Shown: in pieces, positions 56,724-64,000 of the stretch
Layout: every line of letters begins with the position of its first letter
Position numbering within the stretch: position 1 is the first letter of the stretch
Source of the DNA: Thiomicrospira sp. WB1
GTDB taxonomy: Bacteria; Pseudomonadota; Gammaproteobacteria; Thiomicrospirales; Thiomicrospiraceae
Length of the DNA stretch: 64,000 bases
Reading direction: 5' to 3'
Assembly (NCBI RefSeq): GCF_001507535.1
Contig: NZ_LQBN01000001.1
Coordinates: 496,001-560,000, forward strand
Position numbers and translations under genes: made by a program
The notes under the pieces: model-generated
Seen by the model: only the letters and a program-made list of their open reading frames with translations
What the model was told of the DNA's origin: nothing
Database searches by the model: none

Positions 56724-58136
56724 ATGGCAAGTCTCAATGCACAAGCTTTTATTGATATCAGACTACGGCTGCTTTCCTTCCTATTGGTTTGCATAACGGT
56801 GGCGCCCGTTAGCGCGCAAACCGTTCAATCTGATCGATCCACGGATCAAGCGGGTCAGGTTGATCAGATTAAACATTTGTACCGACAGGCCAAAAAAGCT
56901 TTTGAAGCAAAAGAGCATGAGAAAGCACATTCGCTTTTTACTGCTTTGGTCCAGAAGGCACCACAAAGCCGAACGTTTAATTTTTACTTGGGCCGCTCAG
57001 CCTTTGAGATATCCCGCTACGAGGACGCCATCGTTGCTTTTGATCGTGTGCTGATGCTAGAACCAAATCACTTAAGAACACGTCTTGAAATGGCGCGTGT
57101 TTATTTTGCTCTGAAGCAATATGAAATGGCGTTATTGGAAGTCAAGGCCGTTTTGGCCAACCCTGACGCAGTGCCGCCCAATGTTCAAAAAAATGCAAAA
57201 CGTTTTGTTGCAGTGATTAATTCAGAGATGGATTACAGCCCACATTCGCATTCATTTACCTTGGTATTGGGTGGCGAATACGACAGTAACGTTAACAACG
57301 ACTTGGGAAGTTCAGGGAGTTTTGAGTTGCCGGGGTTGAACGACTTGGTTCTGGAAGGGCGCAAGGAGGTTGAGGATTATGCCCTGAGCCAAACATTTTT
57401 ATATGACTACGGTTATGATTTTGGTGAGCGTAAAGGTTGGCATTGGCAAACAAAAGTACTGGGCTTGAATAAAAATCATCGAGAAACCTCGCAAAATGAT
57501 TTGCAATACTTATCGATTGAAACAGGCTTAGGTTTAAAACAATCAAATGGACGTTGGTTGTTTCCCTTGACGCTGGATCGTGTCTATTTGGATGGAGAAA
57601 CTTACGTCTCGAATGTTGCTTTGGGCATTGAGTATGAGCGTGCGGTCACATCAAAATTATTCTGGACGGCCGGTTATACAGGAAGGGTCAGTGAATACGA
57701 ATCCAATAATAAAGCGCGTAATGCCCTTTCGCATTTGGTCTCATTATCAACCCAAAAAATCTCAGAAGGTGAGACCCCGTGGGTATTAGGTTTGGAGGCG
57801 AAAGGCGAGTCACGGCGTCAACGAGAGACCCATCCCACCGATCCAGCGTCGATGCAAGAGTACAGATTGCGTGCGTCGGTGACGAAAGTCATTGATTCGG
57901 ATTGGCGAGTGAACAGTGGGTTTATGCGCCGATGGACGAATTATGACTTTAAGAGCGCACTGTTTGAAAATCAACGGGCGGACCGGGTCAATCGTTTTAA
58001 CCTAGGTGTCACTTATCAGATGGCAAAAACATCCCAGCTTTCTTTTAATGTTTCTCGCGCGATCCATGATTCGAATCAGGGTCTTTATCACTATGACAAA
58101 GATCGTGCCGCCTTGCGCTATATCCTCCAGTTTTAG
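56724..58136 (+). CDS. Slam/DUF560-like outer-membrane protein (predicted type XI secretion translocon)
   Basis: A 470-residue outer-membrane protein. A signal peptide (cleavage near VSA-QTVQ) is followed by a TPR-like periplasmic domain (about 50-150: AKKAFEAKEHEKAHSLFTALVQKAPQSRTFNFYLG; RLEMARVYFALKQYEMALLEV). From about 173 to the end there is a beta barrel starting HSFTLVLGGEYDSNVNND and ending ALRYILQF. The TPR-plus-14-strand layout and the DSNVN motif fit DUF560/Slam proteins, which move TbpB-type barrel cargo across the outer membrane. The adjacent cargo-like gene supports this. A generic TPR porin is the alternative. Confidence 0.68.
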   Translation: MASLNAQAFIDIRLRLLSFLLVCITVAPVSAQTVQSDRSTDQAGQVDQIKHLYRQAKKAFEAKEHEKAHSLFTALVQKAPQSRTFNFYLGRSAFEISRYEDAIVAFDRVLMLEPNHLRTRLEMARVYFALKQYEMALLEVKAVLANPDAVPPNVQKNAKRFVAVINSEMDYSPHSHSFTLVLGGEYDSNVNNDLGSSGSFELPGLNDLVLEGRKEVEDYALSQTFLYDYGYDFGERKGWHWQTKVLGLNKNHRETSQNDLQYLSIETGLGLKQSNGRWLFPLTLDRVYLDGETYVSNVALGIEYERAVTSKLFWTAGYTGRVSEYESNNKARNALSHLVSLSTQKISEGETPWVLGLEAKGESRRQRETHPTDPASMQEYRLRASVTKVIDSDWRVNSGFMRRWTNYDFKSALFENQRADRVNRFNLGVTYQMAKTSQLSFNVSRAIHDSNQGLYHYDKDRAALRYILQF

Positions 58137-58144
58137 GTGTTTGT

Positions 58145-60304
58145 GTGTCACGGCGAACGCTTCAGGCCACTCTGACCCTACTGTTGATCGCGCTCAGCCT
58201 GTTGTTGTTGATCACGCAAAAAGACTGGTATCAGCCCTTTGAAAACAAGTTGAATGACCAACTATTGGTGCTGAGGGGGGTACAACCGGTTGACCCCAAT
58301 ATCGTTATTGTCGACATTGATGAAAAAAGCTTGAAAGCAAGGGGCCAGTGGCCCTGGCCTCGCGATCAAGTGGCTGAGCTGTTGCGAAAACTGACTGGCC
58401 TTGGCGCGGGCATGATAGGCCTGGACATGGTGTTTGCCGAATCGGACAATAGCTCACCAAAGCGTGTGTTTGAACGTTTAGGTCGAGAAACGGATGGGCT
58501 GCCGGATTACGATCAGCGTCTGGCCGAAGCCATTGCGGAGACGCCAACGATTACAGGCTATGTCTTCATACAAAATCCAGATGGCATTGACCCGGGACGG
58601 TTGCCGACCAGTCGAGCCATGATCCTAGAACGAGACAAACCTGCTCAGAGCTATCTTTTTCAGCCGTATCGAGCGGTGCTGAACTTGCCCATTCTGCAGG
58701 AAAGTGCATATGCCAGCGGCTACTTCAATTCGGTGCCTGATGCGGATGGGGTTGTGCGCAGTGTGCCTTTGGTGATGCAGTATGAGCAAATGCTTTTCCC
58801 CGCATTGAGCTTGGAAATGTTACGAGTGATCTCTGGACAGCGGCGCATCGAGGTTCAGTATGAGCACCAGGGCGTCAATTCCGTATCAATGGGGCCTTTG
58901 CATGTCCCGACCGATGCCAACGGTCAAATGCGGCTTAATTTTCGTGGTCCGGCTTTTTCCTATCCTTATGTTTCGGCTGTGGACGTGCTGGAGGGTGAGG
59001 TGGTGCCTGCTGATCTGGCAGGCAAAATCGTTTTGCTGGGCACCTCAGCCTCTGGTTTGATGGATTTGAGAGCGACGCCGCTCGACAGTGTTTATCCGGG
59101 GGTGGAGGTCCATGCGACCGCCATTGATAACATGCTCAATCAAGATTTTCTGGCTCAGCCGATGTGGACGCTGGGGGCGGATGTGGTCACGCTGCTGGTG
59201 GGGTTGATGCTGATTGGGCTGGCATTGATGTTCACGGGGTCGGTCCTCAGTTTTGTGGTAGCTTTGACTTTGATTGCGGGTCTGGTGGTAGCTCATTACT
59301 ATCTGCTGGTTTCACAAGGACTGATTTTTAACACCGTCGTGCCTTGGGCGGCGTTTGTGATGTTGTTCGGGTTGGGCACGGTGATCAACTACTTCTTTGA
59401 AAGCCGCCAGAAAGCCAAGATACGCAAACGCTTTGCGCAAAAGGTATCGCCGGCGGTGGTGGAGGAACTGATTAATCATGCGGATGATGTGTCTCTGGAA
59501 GGAAAAGAGCAGGAAGTGACCCTCTTTTTTAGCGACATCCGAAGCTTTACGACCATGTCTGAAAAAATGGGTTCTGCGCGTGCATTGATCACTTTGCTGA
59601 ACCGTTATATGACCCCGATGGTGGAGGTTATAACGAAACGTCAAGGCACCGTGGACAAGTTCATTGGTGATGCCATTATGGCTTATTGGAACGCACCGAT
59701 TGAGGTTGAGCAGCATGCGGACGAAGCGCTGACCGCTTCGGTTGAGCAGATTCTGGCGCTAGAGGATTTAAACCAAACACTGGCTCAGGACGAATTGCCT
59801 CGGATCGACATAGGCATTGGATTAAACACTGGCGTGGTTGTGGTTGGCGAAATGGGATCTGTGGGGCGTTCAGATTATACCTGTATTGGCGACGCGGTGA
59901 ATTTGGCGTCTCGGGCCGAAGGTTTGTGCAAACCTTACAGCGCCAAAATTGTTTTGACTGAATTCACCGTGTCGGCTTTGGCGCATCCCGACCGGTTTCA
60001 GATGCGTTTTCTGGACAAGGTCCGGGTCAAAGGCAAAAGTGAGCCAGTGTCGATTTATGAGTGTCTGGGCTTTGCTCAAAATGACCAGGCCTGGTATACA
60101 ATGGCGCAAGAAGAACGCACTTTGTTTGATCAAGCGCAAATGGATTACCATGAAGGGCGCTTTTCAAAAGCGCTAGAGGGCTTTCGACAGCTACAGACAC
60201 GCTGGCCTCAGCCTTTGTATGACATGTATCAATCTCGATGTAAACATTATGTGAAGCATCCACCCGAGTCGTTTGATGGGGTCTTTACGCTTGAAAGCAA
60301 ATAA
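58145..60304 (+). CDS. CHASE2-domain adenylate cyclase (class III)
   Basis: A 719-residue membrane enzyme. An N-terminal helix (about 8-27) leads to a periplasmic CHASE2 domain (about 30-330, with VDIDEKSLKARGQWPWPRDQVAELLRKL and YASGYFNSVPDADGVVRSVPLV). Three helices (about 340-420) follow, then a class III catalytic domain. Metal ligands are Asp464 (SDIRSFT) and Asp509; the purine-selecting residues are Lys505 and Asp577, so the product should be cAMP rather than cGMP. NLASR supplies the transition-state Asn/Arg. The GTG start is eight bases after the Slam-like gene. Palindrome copy 16 encodes DQAW in the C-terminal tail, after the catalytic domain. Confidence 0.93.
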   Translation: MSRRTLQATLTLLLIALSLLLLITQKDWYQPFENKLNDQLLVLRGVQPVDPNIVIVDIDEKSLKARGQWPWPRDQVAELLRKLTGLGAGMIGLDMVFAESDNSSPKRVFERLGRETDGLPDYDQRLAEAIAETPTITGYVFIQNPDGIDPGRLPTSRAMILERDKPAQSYLFQPYRAVLNLPILQESAYASGYFNSVPDADGVVRSVPLVMQYEQMLFPALSLEMLRVISGQRRIEVQYEHQGVNSVSMGPLHVPTDANGQMRLNFRGPAFSYPYVSAVDVLEGEVVPADLAGKIVLLGTSASGLMDLRATPLDSVYPGVEVHATAIDNMLNQDFLAQPMWTLGADVVTLLVGLMLIGLALMFTGSVLSFVVALTLIAGLVVAHYYLLVSQGLIFNTVVPWAAFVMLFGLGTVINYFFESRQKAKIRKRFAQKVSPAVVEELINHADDVSLEGKEQEVTLFFSDIRSFTTMSEKMGSARALITLLNRYMTPMVEVITKRQGTVDKFIGDAIMAYWNAPIEVEQHADEALTASVEQILALEDLNQTLAQDELPRIDIGIGLNTGVVVVGEMGSVGRSDYTCIGDAVNLASRAEGLCKPYSAKIVLTEFTVSALAHPDRFQMRFLDKVRVKGKSEPVSIYECLGFAQNDQAWYTMAQEERTLFDQAQMDYHEGRFSKALEGFRQLQTRWPQPLYDMYQSRCKHYVKHPPESFDGVFTLESK
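60084..60095. repeat. ACCAGGCCTGGT palindrome, copy 16
   Basis: Exact copy in the tail of the adenylate cyclase gene, read as DQAWY; AT-rich flanks AAATG and ATACA. Confidence 0.95.
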
Positions 60305-60322
60305 TCAGCAGGAGAAACGCGC

Positions 60323-62740
60323 ATGAGTCGGATTCGATTTTTGGGTGCGCACGGTGGACGCGCGCAATCAGCGAAAACCACCTGTTTGCAGGTCACGCCC
60401 ACAACGCTGATTGATGCTGGTCACATTATGGGAGGACTGACTGAAGCAGAGGCGTTGTCCATTGAGCGTATTTTTTTGACCCATGCCCACCTGGATCACA
60501 TTCTCGACATTGCGTTTTTTATTGACCATTTTTTTGCCAGGCGGCAGTTTCCGCTCAAAATTTATGGGTTGCCTGATACGCTTGCGGCATTGCGGCAGCA
60601 TTTTTTCAATGAGGCCATCTGGCCGGATTTTACGCTGATCGACTTGCCCGGGCTGAATAATCGAGCGATTGAACTGGTCGAGCTCAGCATGGACGTGCCC
60701 GTGGACGTGGATCAGGGTATTTGTCTGACGCCGATCCCGAGTCATCACACGGTTGCCTGTTGCGGCTATGTGATTGAAAGCTCGGCCGGGGCCATGGTGT
60801 TTGGGGGCGATGGTTGGAAGAACCCGGCACTGTGGCAACGGGTCAATGCCGACCCTGCGATCCATTCTGTGGTGATTGATGTTTCTTTCCCTGATCGTTT
60901 GCGTTCGGTGGCGGAGAAAAGCCGACATCTGACCCCAACGCTTCTGGTGGAAGACATGAAAGCGTTAACGCGCTCAGATGTGTCTGTGTATGCGTGGCAC
61001 ATCAAACCGGCGTTTGCGGACGAAATTTTTCAGGAATGGACTGGTTTGGGGTTGTCGGCGTCTCATCTTTTGACCGAAGGGGATGAGCTGGACCTGGCCT
61101 CCGGGCAAAAGTTGGCCGCAGCTTCCGCTGGACAGAGCCATGGTTCGGTCGATGGAATGGACCGGGTCGCGCGGCTTAACCAGATTGGCGTGGCACTTTC
61201 GGCGGAAAAGGATTTGGCCGTTCTACTGGAAAATATTTTGGCCGAAGCAAAAAATCTGACGCACGCAGACGGCGGTACCCTGTATTTATTGGAAGACGAT
61301 GCTCTGCATTTTACCGTGGCGCAGACAGATTCGCTGGGGATTCGAATGGGCGGCACCAGTGAACCGATCAGTTGGGAACCTCTGCCATTGAAGCTGGCGG
61401 ATGGGGCGCCGAATAAAAAAATGGTGGCGGCCACCAGTGCACTGGAGAACCGCGTGATTAATATTGAAGATGTCTATCACGCAGATGGTTTTTCGTTTGA
61501 GGGGGCAAAAAAATTCGACGAGGCGATGGGTTATCGCTCCAAGTCAATGCTGGTGATCCCGCTTCGCAACTACGAGGAAACCGTCATCGGTGTGTTGCAA
61601 TTGCTGAACCGTCAGGACGCCAACGGCCAAACCTGCGCGTTTGGAAAAGAGGATGAGCAGATTACCCTTTCTCTAGCATCTCAGGCGGCTGTGGCCTTGA
61701 CCAATGCGCGCCTGATCGATGATCTTGAAAATCTGCTCGAGTCTTTTTTGGGCAGCATTATTTATATGATGGGGCGTAAGTCCGAGTACACGGCGGGTCA
61801 CATTAATCGCATGGTGGCGTTAAGCGAAATGTTTGCAGATGCCATTCATAAGGATGCGACGTTCTTCCCAGATAAATTCTACTCCAAAGAAGACGCTCAC
61901 ATGATCCGGATGGCCGCGCTGATGCATGACATTGGCAAGCTGGCTACGCCTGAAACCGTTATGGACAAAGCCACCAAGCTGGATGGGCATTTTGATCGAA
62001 TTGAATTGGTGGAACAGCGCGCCCAGACCGTTCGGGCCAACCTGCACAATGCACGTCTAGTTCAGGCGTTGGACCAGAAGAATGATCGTGCGGACTCGCA
62101 GGCCGAAAAAATCGACTGGGACGCTGAGCTACGCCGGCTGGATGAAGGGATGGCGCTGGTTCGAAAAAGTAACGAAGGGGGGGAGTTTTTGCCGGATGAG
62201 CAGTCACGCGCCATTCAGGCACTGGCCGAGACGCCCTTTCCCGTCCAGACGGGACCGAAAACGCTTTTAACCCAGGAAGAAGCCGATTATCTGAAAGTTC
62301 AAAAAGGCACTTTGACTGAGGCCGAGCGTCAAATCATTATGGAGCATGCGCAGATTGGTTTGGACGTGCTTGAGCAATTGCCGTTCCCTGAAAAATACAA
62401 AAACATCCCGCATGTGGCGGGGGCACACCATGAAAAACTCAATGGCAAGGGTTATCCATTGGGATTGAAGGCGGAAGAGATTTCATTTGATGCACGCATT
62501 CTGGCGATTGCGGACATTTTTGAAGCCCTGACCGCCTTTGACCGTCCTTACAAAAAAGCCAATCCGTTATCGGTGGCGATGAAGATCATGGGCTTTATGG
62601 TCAAAGATGGGGAGCTGGATCCGAAGTTGGTTCGTTTTTTCATTGAGTCCGGCTTGTATCAACAATACGCCGAGCGTTACCTGCCTGAATCGTCCAGAGA
62701 TGACATCGATGTGGATTTCAGTGAGTGGCCGGAGGGGTAA
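60323..62740 (+). CDS. Class-II cAMP-phosphodiesterase-like MBL + GAF + HD-GYP fusion
   Basis: An 805-residue cytoplasmic protein. The N-terminal metallo-beta-lactamase-fold domain (1-265) has T-H-A-H-L-D-H (His54, His56, Asp58, His59) and QHFFNEAIWPDF, which resemble class-II cyclic-nucleotide phosphodiesterases. A GAF domain (about 290-440) follows. The HD-GYP domain has His535-Asp536 (MHDIGKLATPE), HHE at 702-704 and NGKGYP at 707-712, so c-di-GMP hydrolysis is likely. Unusually, about 105 residues with helical, charged sequence are inserted between the HD motif and the rest of the HD-GYP domain. It follows the cyclase by 18 bases with a good AGGAG site. Confidence 0.85.
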   Translation: MSRIRFLGAHGGRAQSAKTTCLQVTPTTLIDAGHIMGGLTEAEALSIERIFLTHAHLDHILDIAFFIDHFFARRQFPLKIYGLPDTLAALRQHFFNEAIWPDFTLIDLPGLNNRAIELVELSMDVPVDVDQGICLTPIPSHHTVACCGYVIESSAGAMVFGGDGWKNPALWQRVNADPAIHSVVIDVSFPDRLRSVAEKSRHLTPTLLVEDMKALTRSDVSVYAWHIKPAFADEIFQEWTGLGLSASHLLTEGDELDLASGQKLAAASAGQSHGSVDGMDRVARLNQIGVALSAEKDLAVLLENILAEAKNLTHADGGTLYLLEDDALHFTVAQTDSLGIRMGGTSEPISWEPLPLKLADGAPNKKMVAATSALENRVINIEDVYHADGFSFEGAKKFDEAMGYRSKSMLVIPLRNYEETVIGVLQLLNRQDANGQTCAFGKEDEQITLSLASQAAVALTNARLIDDLENLLESFLGSIIYMMGRKSEYTAGHINRMVALSEMFADAIHKDATFFPDKFYSKEDAHMIRMAALMHDIGKLATPETVMDKATKLDGHFDRIELVEQRAQTVRANLHNARLVQALDQKNDRADSQAEKIDWDAELRRLDEGMALVRKSNEGGEFLPDEQSRAIQALAETPFPVQTGPKTLLTQEEADYLKVQKGTLTEAERQIIMEHAQIGLDVLEQLPFPEKYKNIPHVAGAHHEKLNGKGYPLGLKAEEISFDARILAIADIFEALTAFDRPYKKANPLSVAMKIMGFMVKDGELDPKLVRFFIESGLYQQYAERYLPESSRDDIDVDFSEWPEG

Positions 62741-62744
62741 ATCA

Positions 62745-62756
62745 ACCAGGCCTGGT
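62745..62756. repeat. ACCAGGCCTGGT palindrome, copy 17
   Basis: Exact copy in the 15-bp gap between convergent stops, overlapping the stop codon of the minus-strand gene; extends to 14 bp (A...T) and is followed by ATTTTT. Confidence 0.95.
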
Positions 62757-63561
62757 TATTTTTGACGTTTTTCTGGCGCAGGGAACCAGCTGGCAGATCG
62801 ATCGGTCAGATAATAGGCCGTGAGTCCGAGCCATTCACGCCAGGCGGTTTCTAACATGTCCAAGTGGCCGCTGAATTTAAAATTGGCTTGCCGGTAAGGG
62901 CCTTGCGCGCTTTTGTAATCGGTGGGCCAGGGGATCACATTCACGCCGGTCTGACGGGCAATGCCGACGGCGCGGGGCATGTGAAACGCTGAGGTGACAA
63001 GGAGGTAGCGACCGTTTGGGTTCGGCAATAAGGGTCGAATGGCAATAAAGTTTTCGTAGGTGTTGCGCGAATCCGATTCGATGATCAGCCGGGAAGGCGC
63101 AATACCGATCCTGGTCAGCAGCGTGCGTGCAAAATGCCCTTCGCCTTGCGTGTCCTGCAGTTGCAGGGAGCCGTAAAGAGCACAGGTGTGTCGGGGTAAT
63201 GCCCGGCCAGATAGCGCGCATCGGTATAACGGTCGCCGCCGCTGCCCAATTGAGGCAGTTGCCAGCTCAGGCTGGCGCGTAAATCTTCCCCTCCCCCCAG
63301 CATTAAAATCCCGTCAATGTTTTTGGGCAGTGTGACCGGTCGTTCAAAGCGTTTTTCCAGTGGGGTGATTAGCCAATCGCCCACCGGATAAATTAACAGG
63401 GTCAGACCGGCCGCGCTCAGAAGCGTCATCAGCCCTCCGGCCAGGCGACGGCGCCCGAACCAGAGTAACAAGGTGGCGATCACCAGAAGAACGATCATCA
63501 GATTGCCCGGTGTCAAAAACAACCAGGCCACTTTGGAGAGGGTAAAAAAGTTGGTGTCCAT
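62756..63561 (-). pseudogene. YdcF/ElyC-like DUF218 protein, frameshifted
   Basis: The first half (from 63561) has two transmembrane helices and IDGILMLGGGEDLRASL, then runs off frame after VLFTAP. The other half is intact in a second frame: SLQLQDTQGEGHFARTLL, SDSRNTYENF and YLLVTSAFHMPRAVGI, all typical of DUF218. A single-base loss near 63170-63175 (an ACGG that would need one more G) explains the break. DUF218 proteins such as ElyC act on envelope polymer metabolism. This is either a real pseudogene or a sequencing error. Confidence 0.85.
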
Positions 63562-63571
63562 AGCGATCTGT

Positions 63572-64000
63572 TCAGTCAGTCTGAGAAGCGTTGCTGGAAA
63601 CCGGGGCTATGACCGTTTGGTTGCGCCCACGTTCTTTGGCCATGTAAGCTGCAGCGTCGGCGTGTTTGAGCAAGGCGTCGAGTTGGTAGCCATGCGGGCC
63701 AAGGCAGCTGACACCAATGCTCAATGTCAGGGGGTCAATGCCGTAGTCGGCCTGCCAGTCGATTTGCGCAAAACGCTCATGCAAATATTGCGCTTTTTTC
63801 AGAGCCGCCGCCTCTGAAAGACCATAAAGCAGGATGACAAACTCTTCACCGCCCCAACGGTAAATCCGGTCGTTTTTAGTCAGTGACGCTGATAGCAGTT
63901 CGGCGCCGTGCTTGAGTACCTTATCGCCGGTCTGATGACCAAACAGATCATTAATGCGTTTGAAGTCATCAAAATCAATGACCAGCAGGCAGGCCCCTTC
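63572..64000 (-). CDS. GGDEF-domain diguanylate cyclase (5' part outside window)
   Basis: The last 142 residues of a protein that continues beyond the window edge. LLVIDFDDFKRINDLFGHQTGDKVLKHGAELL is followed by the intact active-site loop GGEEF (in YRWGGEEFVILLYG) and the C-terminal ADAAAYMAKERGRNQ, the standard end of a GGDEF domain, so cyclase activity is expected. No inhibitory RxxD site appears at its usual place; NDRIYR precedes the loop. The sensor part is not visible. It is another c-di-GMP enzyme close to the HD-GYP fusion. Confidence 0.93.
   Translation of the reverse strand, partial: EGACLLVIDFDDFKRINDLFGHQTGDKVLKHGAELLSASLTKNDRIYRWGGEEFVILLYGLSEAAALKKAQYLHERFAQIDWQADYGIDPLTLSIGVSCLGPHGYQLDALLKHADAAAYMAKERGRNQTVIAPVSSNASQTD

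Overview
The window looks like a free-living, motile, Gram-negative gammaproteobacterium of moderate GC, probably a halotolerant chemolithoautotrophic sulfur oxidiser of the Thiomicrospira/Hydrogenovibrio type. The taxonomic guess is inference. It rests on gammaproteobacterial gene sets (dapF-DUF484-xerC-hslV, ubiJ/ubiB/ubiE, murJ-ribF-ileS, lptE-holA), several porins, DsrE-family sulfur-relay proteins, a sucrose (compatible solute) operon, and many chemotaxis and cyclic-nucleotide proteins. Nearly all of the sequence is coding. No rRNA, tRNA, CRISPR array, prophage or insertion sequence was recognised.

Layout. 1-8.6 kb: argB, a strongly promoted porin, a short methyl-accepting protein, patatin lipase, periplasmic rhodanese, rpsT, murJ, ribF. 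8.7-14.4 kb: ileS, lptE, holA, proA. 14.7-18.3 kb: a DUF302 protein, an orphan solute-binding lipoprotein and a GGDEF-EAL protein that look like one signalling unit. 18.3-27.4 kb: small membrane proteins, rsmJ, trpB, priA and a TIGR03546/TIGR03545 pair. 27.5-32.5 kb: an Aer-like receptor followed by two lipoproteins. 32.5-38.6 kb: sucrose-phosphate synthase, sucrose phosphatase, fructokinase and amylosucrase. 39-43.7 kb: cytochrome b561, YceI, then an ECF sigma factor and an anti-sigma factor carrying a DsrE-like periplasmic domain, divergent from a secreted DsrE protein and a phosphate-selective-type porin. 43.7-52.6 kb: ubiB, ubiJ, ubiE, DUF971, hslU, then dapF, DUF484, xerC, hslV, yqhA. 53.8-62.7 kb: a four-gene operon of FecR/TbpB-like surface cargo, a Slam/DUF560 (type XI secretion) outer-membrane protein, a CHASE2 adenylate cyclase, and a fusion of a class-II cAMP-phosphodiesterase-like metallo-beta-lactamase fold with GAF and HD-GYP. 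The window ends in a frameshifted DUF218 gene and a truncated diguanylate cyclase.

Two things stand out. First, the palindrome ACCAGGCCTGGT occurs 17 times exactly and 5 more times with one mismatch. It sits both between and inside genes, usually in AT-rich flanks and often at gene edges or start codons. About 0.004 exact copies would be expected by chance in 64 kb. It behaves like an abundant genome-wide element with no assigned function. Second, the 53.8-62.7 kb operon appears to join surface-protein export to cAMP synthesis, and to an enzyme that could degrade both cAMP and c-di-GMP. The ECF/anti-sigma/DsrE locus is a third unusual arrangement.
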